This document shows positions 1 to 8,995 of a stretch of DNA of 64,000 bases, piece by piece. Made by a program: the position numbers and the translations under genes. Every line of letters starts with the position of its first letter. Positions within the stretch are counted from its first letter, which is position 1. The notes under the pieces were generated by a model that had not been told where the DNA came from, ran no database searches, and saw only the letters and a list, made by a program, of their open reading frames with translations. Where the stretch lies: contig OZ253586.1 of the NCBI GenBank assembly GCA_965263155.1, positions 62,001 through 126,000 of the forward strand, given 5' to 3'. The stretch comes from JAAXIE01 sp965263155. GTDB taxonomy: Bacteria > Chloroflexota > Dehalococcoidia > Lucifugimonadales > JAAXIE01.

Positions 1-555
1 GGCTTCGGACTCCGAGCCACTAAGGGTCGCCGCTGCCTGCTGTCTCAGTTCTTCCATGGCCCCGCCGCCTGCCCCAGAGACCGATTGGTAGGTATCCACC
101 ACTATGCGTCGCACGGGATTCGCCCAGTGTAGCGGGGCCACTGCCATCACCATCTGGGTGGTAGAGCAGTTGGGTATGGATATGATGCCGTGGTGCTCTT
201 CCACGTCTTGCCCGTTGATTTCTGGCACCACCAAGGGAACGTCGGGCCTCATGCGGAAGGCGGAGCTGTCGTCGATGACGAGAGCGCCTGCCTGTACCGC
301 CTGCGGGGCCAACTCCTCGCTGAGTTCGGAACTCACGGATATGAAAGCGAAGTCTGCGCCTTGGAAACAACCTGGGCCAGTCTGCTCTACTGTGACAGGC
401 TTACCGTTCACAGAAAGCTGCTTCCCTACGGAGCGAGGCGAGGCGAAGAGTCGGACTGAACTCGCTGGGAAGGCGCGTTGTTCCAATACCTTGAGGAACT
501 CAAGGCCTACGGCACCGGTGGCGCCGACAACAGCTATGCTGACATCCCCAGACAT
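1..555 (-). CDS. asd: Aspartate-semialdehyde dehydrogenase, N-terminal part (cut by window edge)
   Basis: This enzyme reduces aspartyl phosphate to aspartate semialdehyde in lysine, threonine and methionine synthesis. Reading the minus strand from the ATG at 555 gives about 185 residues beginning MSGDVSIAVVGATGAVG, a Rossmann NADP-binding loop. The catalytic cysteine motif IPNCSTTQ follows near residue 130. The reading frame is still open at base 1, so the C-terminal half lies outside the window. The start is 9 bases past the dapB stop, so the two genes are probably co-transcribed in one lysine-pathway unit. The assignment is firm because both the nucleotide-binding and active-site motifs are present. 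Confidence 0.93.
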   Translation of the reverse strand, partial: MSGDVSIAVVGATGAVGLEFLKVLEQRAFPASSVRLFASPRSVGKQLSVNGKPVTVEQTGPGCFQGADFAFISVSSELSEELAPQAVQAGALVIDDSSAFRMRPDVPLVVPEINGQDVEEHHGIISIPNCSTTQMVMAVAPLHWANPVRRIVVDTYQSVSGAGGGAMEELRQQAAATLSGSESEA

Positions 556-564
556 ATCCTGCAG

Positions 565-1356
565 CTAGAGTCCAAGTAGGCGTTCCAAGCCTATCACAAG
601 CCCCTTTTGCTTCACAACCTCGCGGATAGCCAGCAGAACGCCGGGCATATAGCAGTCGCGTCCCAAGGTGTCGTGGCGCAGCGAGAAGGTCTGTCCGGTG
701 GTGCCGAAAATCACCTCGTGGTGCGCGCTGCGCCCAGCCATACGTACGCTATGCACACCCACGCCGTTCACCTCGCCGCCACGAGCGCCAGCAAGCGGCT
801 CTTTCTCGCTGCGGTTACGCAGGAACTCGTTCTCTTGGGCCAAACTCTGAGCCAATGCCAAGGCGGTGCCTGAAGGGCTGTCGATTTTGGCCTCGTGGTG
901 CATCTCGATGACGTCGACGTACTGGAAGTAGGGCGCCGCCCGCTTTGCCAACTGCATCAAGACCACCGCTCCGATGGCGAAGTTTGGCACGAACAGGATG
1001 CCGACGGAATGCTCGCTTGCAGCCACGCTTAGCTGCTCTAGGTCGGACTCCACCAGCCCGCTACTGCCAATGACAGAGCCGATGCCGGCCTGTGCGGCGG
1101 TCAATGCCGCGGGCAGCGCCGCAGCCGCATTGCTGAAGTCGGCCATCACTTGGGGCTTAGTGGCCGCCAGCGCATCGGGCAGGGAGGTGAACAGAGGGAC
1201 CGAGCTTGTGCCATCGGGCGCTGTGAGGGCGTCCCCACGGTCTTGGAGGCAGACTGCCGCAACGGTGCGGATGTCAGACTCGGCCGCGATGGCCGCCAGA
1301 ACCTCGCGACCCATCTTGCCGGTAGCGCCATGCACCACTACGTCAATAGCCGACAT
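565..1356 (-). CDS. dapB: 4-hydroxy-tetrahydrodipicolinate reductase
   Basis: DapB makes tetrahydrodipicolinate with NAD(P)H in the diaminopimelate/lysine pathway. The protein has 263 residues, the usual family length. Residues 9-19 carry the nucleotide-binding loop HGATGKMGREV. Residues 151-165 carry the signature EMHHEAKIDSPSGTA, with the catalytic histidine pair at 153-154 and lysine 157. The ATG at 1356 is preceded by GAGGTGA at good spacing. The gene lies between pnp and asd on the same strand, and asd continues the same pathway. Confidence 0.96.
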   Translation of the reverse strand: MSAIDVVVHGATGKMGREVLAAIAAESDIRTVAAVCLQDRGDALTAPDGTSSVPLFTSLPDALAATKPQVMADFSNAAAALPAALTAAQAGIGSVIGSSGLVESDLEQLSVAASEHSVGILFVPNFAIGAVVLMQLAKRAAPYFQYVDVIEMHHEAKIDSPSGTALALAQSLAQENEFLRNRSEKEPLAGARGGEVNGVGVHSVRMAGRSAHHEVIFGTTGQTFSLRHDTLGRDCYMPGVLLAIREVVKQKGLVIGLERLLGL

Positions 1357-1413
1357 GGGTCACCTCAGCGAATAGCAGGATGGGAGCGGCACGATGTCCC
1401 ATCCGCCGGAACC

Positions 1414-3636
1414 TTATCTCTGAAATCTGGGAGGGCCAGATGGTCGGTTGCCAGGTCTGGGTGGACGGTTCCCTCCATCAGACCGAGGGCCTCCTGGGCT
1501 GGATCGGGGGAATGGCGGTCGCTGACCTTGGCCGGGACGGGGTCCGTTGGCCTGAGGTTTGCCGTCGGGGCCTTCGGATCCCTCAAACAGGGCGCGCCGG
1601 GATAGGTTGACCCTCCCCATGGCATCGATTTCCAGCACCATCACCGTGAGTTCTTGACCCATCTTGAGTTCTTCTTCTAGGTCGCCAGCCTCGCTGGACC
1701 GTAGCAGCCCATCCTTGCCCGGAAGTAACTCGACAAAGGCTCCAAAGCTGGTCACACGGGTGACCTTGCCGGTGAAGATGTCGCCAACCGCCAACTCACG
1801 TGTCAGCCCGTCGATGCGCGCTCGCGCAGCATCAATCTTGGATTGGTCACTGCTTCCGATGGTGACCGAGCCCTTGTCATCCACATCGATGCTGGCCCCG
1901 GTCTCCTCTTGTATGCCACGTATGTTGCGCCCGCCCGGGCCGATGAGGGCCCCGATCTTGTCGATGGGTATGGTGGTGCGCTCCATCTTGGGGGCGTACT
2001 CGCTCACATGAGACCTTGGCTCGGTGATGGCCTCTGCTATCTTGTCCAAGATAAAAAGGCGTGCATCCCGCGCCTGAGCGAGGGCTTGGGTCAGCACCTC
2101 GTGGGTGATGCCCTTGATTTTGATGTCCATCTGCAGGGCGTTGATGCCCTCGCTGGTGCCAGCGACCTTGAAGTCCATGTCGCCCAAAGCGTCCTCAAAC
2201 CCCTCGATATCGGTCAGTACGGCGGACTGGCCATTCTCACCGCTCACTAGACCCATGGCCACGCCAGCCACTGGCCTCTTGATAGGCACACCTGCATCCA
2301 TCAAGGCTAGAGTACTGCCACATACGCTGGCCATGGAGGTGCTGCCATTGGAACTCAGCACTTCGGACACCAACCGGATGGCGTAAGGGAAGTCATCGAG
2401 AGAAGGAATCATCGGTTCAATAGCCCGCTCAGCGAGGGCTCCGTGGCCGATTTCGCGACGGCCCGGCGAGCCGATACGTCGTACCTCTCCCGTGGAGTAG
2501 CCCGGAAAGTTGTAATGGTGCATGAACCGCTTCGTGACGTCGGGGCTGAGGGTATCCAGCGTCTGCCCCATTGCCGGGGAAGCGAGGGTGGCGACGCTCA
2601 GCACCTGGGTAAGGCCACGGGTGAAAAGCCCGGTGCCGTGGGTGCGGTTGAGAACGCCCACTTCGGTACTGATGGGGCGTATATCAGTGAGGCCACGCCC
2701 GTCGGGACGCTTACCCTGCTCCAGAATTAGCGACCGCACGGCCTTCTTCAGCACACTTTGGAAGGTTGCCGACACCTCGTCCTTATTGTCGTCTCCGGCC
2801 AACGCCCCGACGACCTCGTTCTCCAAGGACGCCAACGCCTCTTCTCGCTTCGTCTTGTCAGCCGAGGATTCCAGCATCTGGGTGAGTCTGCCGTTGAGTA
2901 CTCGATGCACCTCCCCTTCCAGGCCGTTGTTATAGGACAGGGCAGGGGGGGCCTCCTTGGGAGTGCCGACGGCGGCCACCAGTTCTTCGATCATGTCGAT
3001 GACGATGGCATTGGCCTCTTGCGCCTGGCGCATGGCCTCAAGCACCACCTCTTCGGGTGCTTCGTCGGCTCCGGCTTCCACCATCATCACGCCATCGCGA
3101 GTCCCAGCAACCACCACGCTGAGGGTGCTGCCTTCTATTTGAGCGTAGGTCGGGTTGAGGATGTACTGGCCGTTGGAGTAGCTAACGCGGGTCGCTCCCA
3201 CCGGTCCGTCGAAAGGTATGCCGGATAGGGCGAGCACCGCCGAACCACCCACGATAGCGAGAACCTCCGGGGGGTTCTCCTGGTCCACCGACAGGGCGGT
3301 GATGACGACCTGTATCTCCTTCTTCAACCCTTTGGGGAGAAGGGGCCGGAGAGGGCGGTCTGTAAGACGGCTGGTAAGAATCCCATCCTGGCCGGGGCGT
3401 CCTTCGCGGCGGAAGAAGCTGCCGGGAATCTTGCCGATGGCGTAAAGCCTCTCCTCGTAGTCCACCGTGAAGGGAAGGAAGTCAATGTCTCTGGTAAGGG
3501 GAGCAGAGCAGGCTATGGCTAGGAGCATTGAATCACCGTAGGTTACGGTGACAGAACTGTCGGCTTGGAAGGCGAACCGCCCGCTCTCAATGGTAAGGGT
3601 ATCGCTGCCAATCTGGCGTTGAACAGTATGGGGCAT
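1414..3636 (-). CDS. pnp: Polyribonucleotide nucleotidyltransferase (PNPase)
   Basis: PNPase is a phosphorolytic 3'-to-5' exoribonuclease of RNA turnover. The 740-residue protein has two RNase PH-like halves; the second contains RRIGSPGRREIGHG and the SNGSTSMASVCG segment. A KH domain follows (IGALIGPGGRNIRGIQEETG), then an S1 domain (GDIFTGKVTRVTSFGAFVEL). The last roughly 55 residues are a low-complexity Pro/Gly/Arg tail that could extend RNA binding. It sits just downstream of rpsO, the classic rpsO-pnp order, and dapB follows after 57 bases. Confidence 0.97.
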   Translation of the reverse strand: MPHTVQRQIGSDTLTIESGRFAFQADSSVTVTYGDSMLLAIACSAPLTRDIDFLPFTVDYEERLYAIGKIPGSFFRREGRPGQDGILTSRLTDRPLRPLLPKGLKKEIQVVITALSVDQENPPEVLAIVGGSAVLALSGIPFDGPVGATRVSYSNGQYILNPTYAQIEGSTLSVVVAGTRDGVMMVEAGADEAPEEVVLEAMRQAQEANAIVIDMIEELVAAVGTPKEAPPALSYNNGLEGEVHRVLNGRLTQMLESSADKTKREEALASLENEVVGALAGDDNKDEVSATFQSVLKKAVRSLILEQGKRPDGRGLTDIRPISTEVGVLNRTHGTGLFTRGLTQVLSVATLASPAMGQTLDTLSPDVTKRFMHHYNFPGYSTGEVRRIGSPGRREIGHGALAERAIEPMIPSLDDFPYAIRLVSEVLSSNGSTSMASVCGSTLALMDAGVPIKRPVAGVAMGLVSGENGQSAVLTDIEGFEDALGDMDFKVAGTSEGINALQMDIKIKGITHEVLTQALAQARDARLFILDKIAEAITEPRSHVSEYAPKMERTTIPIDKIGALIGPGGRNIRGIQEETGASIDVDDKGSVTIGSSDQSKIDAARARIDGLTRELAVGDIFTGKVTRVTSFGAFVELLPGKDGLLRSSEAGDLEEELKMGQELTVMVLEIDAMGRVNLSRRALFEGSEGPDGKPQANGPRPGQGQRPPFPRSSPGGPRSDGGNRPPRPGNRPSGPPRFQR

Positions 3637-3675
3637 AGCTGGTTTGCGACCTCTCTACAAGTATCGAGTGCCTAG

Positions 3676-3706
3676 AAACAAGAAAGCCCCGAAGAAACCC
3701 GGGGCT
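3676..3706 (-). terminator. Rho-independent terminator or attenuator between rpsO and pnp
   Basis: On the minus strand AGCCCCG and CGGGGCT pair around an 8-base loop and are followed by a T-rich run (TTCTTGTTT). The stem begins inside the rpsO stop codon. It lies before pnp in the direction of transcription, so it probably ends part of the rpsO transcript and lowers read-through into pnp. Confidence 0.8.
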
Positions 3707-3971
3707 ATCGGCGCAAGCCCAGCCGGCCAATGAGGGAGCGGTATCTCGCTACGTCTTCACGGGTGAGGTAGTTCAACAGCCTGCGACGCTGTCCTACCAG
3801 TTTGAGTACACCGAGGCGCCCGCGGACATCTTTGCGATGCACGCGTAGGTGGCCAGTAATTTCCTTAATCCTCTCGGTGAGGATCGCCACCTGAACCTCG
3901 GCTGACCCTGTGTCCGTTGGATGGGTACGGTACTCTGTGATGAGTTCGGACTTGCGGGTCTCGCTTATCAT
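3705..3971 (-). CDS. rpsO: Ribosomal protein S15
   Basis: S15 binds the central domain of 16S rRNA and helps assemble the 30S subunit. Starting at the ATG at 3971 gives 88 residues beginning MISETRKSELITEYR, the usual S15 start and length. The frame stays open upstream to 4037, but that extension (22 residues) does not look like S15. Conserved segments HPTDTGSAEVQVAILTERI and GQRRRLLNYL are present. The gene precedes pnp, as in many bacteria. Confidence 0.97.
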   Translation of the reverse strand: MISETRKSELITEYRTHPTDTGSAEVQVAILTERIKEITGHLRVHRKDVRGRLGVLKLVGQRRRLLNYLTREDVARYRSLIGRLGLRR

Positions 3972-4142
3972 TCCTGTGCTGGACCTTCTCTTTCTTTCTA
4001 CGGCAAGGATTATAGCATGCTCCCTACAGGGGCGCAATCCGATGAGAGCCTGGGTAGGCGCGCCTTCGAGCCTGAGATCCGGCCCCTGCCATCGGGGCCC
4101 TCCAGTCGTTGCTGATCATCACGACTCCGTTGCGGTCTCCGC

Positions 4143-4694
4143 CTACTGGACCGAGGCAGGGCCGGAGTCGGCATCCGCATTTTCACGCTCCACGAACTCC
4201 CTCTCCATCTCCAGCAGCTTGGCCTTCACCTGCAGGCCGCCCATGCCGTAGCCGTGCAGACCCCCATGACTGCCAATCACGCGGTGGCAGGGGATGACTA
4301 AAGCTAAGCGATTGCGGGCCATGGCTTGGCCTGCCGCTCGGAAGGCTCGAGGCCGGCCGGCCTCTTGGGCGAGCCAGCTGTAGGTGCGGGTCTCGCCGGC
4401 GGGTATAGTGCGGGTCGCTTCCCAAGCCGCCTTGAAGAAGGGAGGGGCTTCCTCAAGGTCCAGTTCCAAGCTATCCAAGGCGTCTGGCTGCCCATCGAAG
4501 TAGCGTTGAATTGCGTAGCATTGCTCCAGCAGCCCGGAAGGATCATGAGTGGCCTGTCTCGCCTCTGGCCCCAGTCTCTCCAGAGCCTCTTGGGGCGATG
4601 GCTGCAGAGTCACAGCGCGCAGCCCCGCTTCTGATACTAGGATAGCCACCCATCCCATTGCTGTGGCGCACACGTTGTATCTCAACTGCTCCAT
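4143..4694 (-). CDS. ogt: Methylated-DNA--protein-cysteine methyltransferase
   Basis: The product removes alkyl groups from O6-alkylguanine by transfer to its own cysteine. Residues 135-139 are PCHRV, with acceptor Cys136, followed by the usual GGLHGYGMGGLQVK segment. I chose the ATG at 4694 (183 residues) because the 105-residue upstream extension is out-of-frame sequence of the preceding gene. The start lies 2 bases after the transglutaminase-like gene's stop, which suggests translational coupling. A DNA-repair gene coupled to the MoxR/DUF58/transglutaminase string probably reflects position rather than shared function. Confidence 0.93.
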   Translation of the reverse strand: MEQLRYNVCATAMGWVAILVSEAGLRAVTLQPSPQEALERLGPEARQATHDPSGLLEQCYAIQRYFDGQPDALDSLELDLEEAPPFFKAAWEATRTIPAGETRTYSWLAQEAGRPRAFRAAGQAMARNRLALVIPCHRVIGSHGGLHGYGMGGLQVKAKLLEMEREFVERENADADSGPASVQ

Positions 4695-4696
4695 CA

Positions 4697-7165
4697 CTAT
4701 CCCCTGCGGAAGATTCTGAGAAGCAGCTGCCCGCGCAGCTGCACCCATGCCGTCGCCAGTGCGCCCCGCTGCGCGTCGGACAGTTCCTTGCGACCGTAGA
4801 GGGTACGCACGTAGGCCCCCACCAGCACTTCCAGGTGGCGGGCCTTGGTGGGGAACGCGTATTGAAGCTGGTCGCGGTACTGGAAGGGCGTTTGACCAAG
4901 AATGGGGGGCAGTCCTCCCAGTCGTGTCAGCAACGCCAAGCGCTGGAATGCCACTACCGGATCCACCGAGGGTCGCATGAACCTGTACCACAACAGTTGC
5001 CACAGGACCCACAGCGCCACGGGTATTAACAAGAAGTACAAGAGCCAGTAATACTGCCTCGACTCGTTTTCCGGCACTAGGGGGCCTCCCACTCCAAAGC
5101 TACCCTCCAACAGCAACTCATCTTCCTCCAAGAACCCCTCGGCCAAGTCTAGGGGGAGGTCGAGTAAACCGCCCAGCCCGCCCAGCTCTTCAGGGACTGC
5201 CAGTCGGGCTTTGACGTTCCCAGGCGTCGGTTCGAAGGTAATCCAACCGTACTCAGGGAAGTAGGCTTCCGTCCACGCATGGCTGTCGTCGTCCTTGATG
5301 ACGTAGGTGCCGTCGCGCTCGGTCGCGCTGCCGTAGTTGTAACCTGTGGCCAGCCGTGCCGGCATGCCCGTTGCTCGCAGTAGCACAGTCATCGCCGAAC
5401 CGAAGTACTCGCTATAGCCCTGCTGCGAATCGAACAGGAAGTGGTCAACACCGTCGGCATCGAAGGGCGGGGCGTCGATCTCCTTGGTGTACTCGAAGGT
5501 CTTGAGGTGGCGCTCAATGGCCTTGGCCTTGTCGTAAGGAGCGTCCCATGGAGCTGTGAGTTCATCGGCCAGTTCCCGAACACGCGGGGGCAGCGTCTCC
5601 GGCAGTTGCAGGTAACGTGCCATTACCCAAGCTGGGTACTCCTCGCCCGCACCTCGTAGTTCCTCTGCAGTGGCGAAGGAGACCGACGTGGTAGCGGCGT
5701 AGGTCTCGCCGGGCTTCACCCTGCTGTCTCCGGGATGCAGGTACAGCACCTCCGGCGGGTTGGGCACCGCGATGCGCAGGGTGAATACTTCCGGTGACCC
5801 TAAGGGCCTCCCCACAGATTCCACCTTCCAGTCCGAAGGCAGGCGCTGCTCTAGGAAGGCCTCCGCATTGCCACGGCCAAATTGCTCCGATGCCAGTACT
5901 ACCAAGTCGGATACATCTTCGGAGCCCGTGGGCAGTTGGTCGCGCCAGTCCGGTTCGCGCAGGTCCAACACGTACTTGGGTGAATCGTAGGTCTCGAAAT
6001 AAGTGGCACGAGGCGCCGCAAGCACTTGGCCGCCTGTGAAGATGTTCTTGTTGGTAAAGACCGCCGTTATACGCTGCTCCACCGGCAGCCGGTCCTCGTA
6101 CTCCACCGGCTTCATCTCGACCTCGGGCCGCCATCCCGGGAACTGCAGAGATGTGTCGCCCATGGTCCATCCCTTGGACGTGTAGACGCTGTAGCTGCGG
6201 ACTTTCAGATACAGGGGGTAGGGTGACTCGACTTTCAGCACCGGGTTAGCCGTGTTCTTGATGGTCCCTCTCAGAGGCAGAACATGGCTGAAGTCTCGGT
6301 AGGGCCGGGGCTTCTTCCCCGGGAGCCCGGCAAACAGCCGGTTGAAGTCCTCGCTGAGGCCCCCGCTGGGGGAGCTGAACCACTTGTAAACGGAATTCAA
6401 AGGGCGAAAACCCTGATTGTAGGGAAGCACCAAGGCCATCAGGAGGATGGCGACGGCGAACCACAGCCCGTCGGAAAGGCCGAACCAAGTGACGCCACGG
6501 TCATATTGCAGGCCGCGTCTCTCCCAGTCGTTCTGCCGGTGCACCGTGTGGACCCGCACCAGCAGCATGATGGCGGTGAACACATACAGCATCCAGTCAG
6601 CTATGGGCGCTTTTTCGATGTTTGTCAGGTTCAGAGCCATAGCCACCCCGCCTAGGATGACCACCCCGGAGTAGCGGTGGTGGCGGAACAGCGACCATGC
6701 AGCGAAGAAGCCGATACACCAAGTGGCCACCATCAGTACGAAGGCGAAGGGGATGGAGTCGATGCTGATGGACTCCTCCTGCGCCGCGTCAAGCCATATC
6801 CCCAACCGGTCGAACAGGTCTCCCACGGTGGCAACATCGGAGTGGGTAGGCTGGTAGGCCACAAGCTGCCACACGATGAGGCCGAACCCCAAAGCCAGTC
6901 CCACTGGCACGAGGAACACGGCATGGACGCGCAACTTGCTCAGCAGCAGGCCAGCGACCACGGCCAGCACCAAGGTGACTGCCATGTTGGGCGTCTGCAC
7001 CCACTCCGTCCGCTCTACGTTCCACACCACCACCAGCAGGTGGGCCATGAGCAGCAGTACGGCAAGATATCCTTCCCGAGGCCGCAGCCAAAGAGCAAAA
7101 GCCTGCAGCCCTCGCAGCAGGGGTCGGGGGCTTGGCGCTGGTTGCAGCGCGGCCTGCTGGCTCAT
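4697..7165 (-). CDS. Multi-pass membrane transglutaminase-like protein (TgpA/DUF3488 type)
   Basis: The protein has 822 residues. About 230 N-terminal residues hold six or seven hydrophobic segments. A large outside domain follows, with a transglutaminase-like core near residues 570-650, then one membrane segment near 715-735 and a C-terminal DUF4129-like region. The core keeps His629 (DDDSHAWTEAYFPEYGW) and FEPTPG. The position where family members normally carry the catalytic cysteine is serine (GYSEYFGSA, Ser585), and the usual Asp of DPTPG is Glu. It may therefore be inactive or use a different chemistry. It overlaps the upstream DUF58 gene by 4 bases, the standard MoxR-DUF58-transglutaminase arrangement. 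Confidence 0.88.
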   Translation of the reverse strand: MSQQAALQPAPSPRPLLRGLQAFALWLRPREGYLAVLLLMAHLLVVVWNVERTEWVQTPNMAVTLVLAVVAGLLLSKLRVHAVFLVPVGLALGFGLIVWQLVAYQPTHSDVATVGDLFDRLGIWLDAAQEESISIDSIPFAFVLMVATWCIGFFAAWSLFRHHRYSGVVILGGVAMALNLTNIEKAPIADWMLYVFTAIMLLVRVHTVHRQNDWERRGLQYDRGVTWFGLSDGLWFAVAILLMALVLPYNQGFRPLNSVYKWFSSPSGGLSEDFNRLFAGLPGKKPRPYRDFSHVLPLRGTIKNTANPVLKVESPYPLYLKVRSYSVYTSKGWTMGDTSLQFPGWRPEVEMKPVEYEDRLPVEQRITAVFTNKNIFTGGQVLAAPRATYFETYDSPKYVLDLREPDWRDQLPTGSEDVSDLVVLASEQFGRGNAEAFLEQRLPSDWKVESVGRPLGSPEVFTLRIAVPNPPEVLYLHPGDSRVKPGETYAATTSVSFATAEELRGAGEEYPAWVMARYLQLPETLPPRVRELADELTAPWDAPYDKAKAIERHLKTFEYTKEIDAPPFDADGVDHFLFDSQQGYSEYFGSAMTVLLRATGMPARLATGYNYGSATERDGTYVIKDDDSHAWTEAYFPEYGWITFEPTPGNVKARLAVPEELGGLGGLLDLPLDLAEGFLEEDELLLEGSFGVGGPLVPENESRQYYWLLYFLLIPVALWVLWQLLWYRFMRPSVDPVVAFQRLALLTRLGGLPPILGQTPFQYRDQLQYAFPTKARHLEVLVGAYVRTLYGRKELSDAQRGALATAWVQLRGQLLLRIFRRG

Positions 7166-8433
7166 ACCCGCAACTCCAGATCGACGCGCACTGGTATGTC
7201 GAAATGTCGCGCGTTCAAGGGAGCTGTGAGAGCTTGGGACAGACTCTGTCCGCGGTTGACCATGTACGTCGGGATGTCGTGAGCGAAAAGCTGCTCCATA
7301 ACGGACGCAATGTTGCCCGACCCGCCAAAGTCGGACGGGTCGACCAATATGGAGACCATCCGGATGCCCCGTCCGCGCACTGCCTCCACAGAAGACAGCC
7401 AGTCAGCGGCGGCGTTCGGGGTGATCAGTACTAGGGTATCCAGCCGAGTCAAAGAGGGCTCTATGCTCAATATCGCTTGGCCCAGAGGCCTCCTGCCCTG
7501 CGCCCTCACCAGTGCCAGCAACTCCAGCAACCTCTCCCCTTGTCCGATGCTATGGTCGGGGCGCAGCAGGTAGGGATGGTCGCCATATGCTGCCATGCCC
7601 ACAGGCACTCCCACTCTCAGCAATTGGGTGGCCACGGAGGCGGCGATGGAGACGGTGAGCTCCTCGGTGTTGTCGAAATCCTCGCCCGCTTGTGCCCCCC
7701 GCTGCATGTCCAGTAGCAGCCACACGCTGGCGGATATGCCTTGGTCGAACTCCTTGACCATCAGGTTGCCCATGCGGGCAGTCGAGGGCCAGTGTACGCG
7801 GTTCACGCTGTCACCCTGCACGTAAGGACGAATGGTGGCCGCTTGGGTGGTGGTGTGCTGGCTGCGTTCGCTGCGTCGGCCGTCGCCGGGCAATCCGGAG
7901 TAGGGCAGGTGGAGGTTGGGCAGAGGCTCGGCCCGGGGGTATACGACGATGCGCTGCTGCCCAAGGAAGTCGCGCTTCGCCCTGAACAGGCCGAATGGGT
8001 CGCCACTGGTCACGCGTACCGGACCTAGCGTGAAGACGCCACGCCGGTTGCATTCCACGATGTGACGCCAAGAGCGCGTGTCCCGCGAGGACAGGTTCAC
8101 CACCCTACCGGCGTGGGGGTCGGGGAGATCGGTGAGCTCCTCTACCTCCAGCCAAGGGCGCGGCAGCCGGCTGCGGTTGTGTACTCGTATCCGGCCCTCC
8201 AGCGGCACGCCGACCTGCCCCCGTGTCGCCCGGCGGTCCAAGGTCAACTCGATGCGCCACAGGTTGAGCCACGACCAAGCCATGCCGACCACCACCGCCA
8301 GCAACAGCACGTACGCCAATCGCCAGTAAATAGCAAACCCGCTGCCCCATCCCAAGAAGATGGCAACAACCAAGCCGATGATGGCCAGAATGCCGGGCAT
8401 GGGCCTAGTCATGCGGGAATCACGCATGGCCAT
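7162..8433 (-). CDS. DUF58 domain protein
   Basis: The protein has 423 residues, with two hydrophobic helices near residues 14-55 followed by a soluble part. The DUF58 signature IRPYVQGDSVNRVHWPSTA and MVKEF follow mid-protein, leading into a von Willebrand A-like fold. Proteins of this family accompany MoxR ATPases and membrane transglutaminases; their exact role is not settled. The stop overlaps the next gene's start by 4 bases. The start at 8433 has a close alternative at the internal methionine at residue 7 (MTRPMPGI). Confidence 0.9.
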   Translation of the reverse strand: MAMRDSRMTRPMPGILAIIGLVVAIFLGWGSGFAIYWRLAYVLLLAVVVGMAWSWLNLWRIELTLDRRATRGQVGVPLEGRIRVHNRSRLPRPWLEVEELTDLPDPHAGRVVNLSSRDTRSWRHIVECNRRGVFTLGPVRVTSGDPFGLFRAKRDFLGQQRIVVYPRAEPLPNLHLPYSGLPGDGRRSERSQHTTTQAATIRPYVQGDSVNRVHWPSTARMGNLMVKEFDQGISASVWLLLDMQRGAQAGEDFDNTEELTVSIAASVATQLLRVGVPVGMAAYGDHPYLLRPDHSIGQGERLLELLALVRAQGRRPLGQAILSIEPSLTRLDTLVLITPNAAADWLSSVEAVRGRGIRMVSILVDPSDFGGSGNIASVMEQLFAHDIPTYMVNRGQSLSQALTAPLNARHFDIPVRVDLELRV

Positions 8434-8495
8434 CTGGGGCCACCCACTCGGACGAGAATCAGAGGAACGTTGGCGGAGGGCTCCACCTCTCGTAG

Positions 8496-8520
8496 TTCCC
8501 GCAGAGGCGGGAATCCACGG
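8496..8520. repeat. Dispersed inverted repeat, family A, copy 1
   Basis: TTCCCGC-AGAG-GCGGGAA pairs as a 7-base stem and is followed by TCCACGG. The same core recurs at 8639, 11496 and, inverted, at 45028. All copies are intergenic. Confidence 0.8.
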
Positions 8521-8638
8521 GTCGAAATTTTTGTCCAGAAACCTCTTGGTGCCGAGTTTCCAGATGACGGGACCTTTGGATAATTGCCGTCATTCCCATG
8601 AAAATAGCCCCGAGCGCACAGGCGACGGCCGCTTCCGT

Positions 8639-8665
8639 CATTCCCGCGCAGGCGGGAATCCACGG
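8639..8665. repeat. Dispersed inverted repeat, family A, copy 2
   Basis: This copy reads CATTCCCGCGCAGGCGGGAA followed by TCCACGG and a CCCCGACTA tail. The tail resembles that of the inverted copy at 45,028, so the repeat unit extends beyond the stem. Confidence 0.8.
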
Positions 8666-8757
8666 CCCCGACTATTGGGAAAGCCGGCATCCCATAGGCG
8701 ATACGCCTCTTCATGCTCATACATGGCTCCGAAACGACCCTAGGCAATCCCCGCCCA

Positions 8758-8816
8758 GGGAGACCTTTGCATACCCCTCTCCCCCTTGTAGGAGGAATGT
8801 TGGGATGGGGGTGGAA
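8758..8816. repeat. Dispersed repeat, family B, copy near 8.8 kb
   Basis: The segment starts GGAGACCTTTGCATACCCC and runs on to GGGATGGGGGTGGAAAAG. Related GGGATGGGGGTG blocks with flanking CCCTTCCCC sequence occur at about 32,690-32,746 and 40,595-40,680. GGAGACCTTTGCA recurs beside the family A copy at 45,045. Confidence 0.55.
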
Positions 8817-8995
8817 AAGTCGATTCCGTAGCTGTTGTTGCCCCATTGCATCCCCGGAATCCGGCTTCCGACGGAATAACTGGAGCGGCCATTGCTCAAG
8901 GTTGAGGGTCTATTGTCATGGCAATGGAACCGTACTCCGTGGCAAAGAAAGGGGCCGCGGTGACGCCAACGGGAACTCTCCATACTAGCCCCCAG

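Larger units (their letters stand above)
8434..8995. other. Intergenic region with dispersed repeats
   Basis: This gap between the moxR-like gene (upstream in transcription) and DUF58 holds no convincing gene. It contains two copies of the TTCCCGC/GCGGGAATCCACGG inverted repeat (8496-8520 and 8639-8665) and one copy of a second GC-rich repeat (about 8758-8816). Short open frames here cross the repeats and are not coding. Confidence 0.7.
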
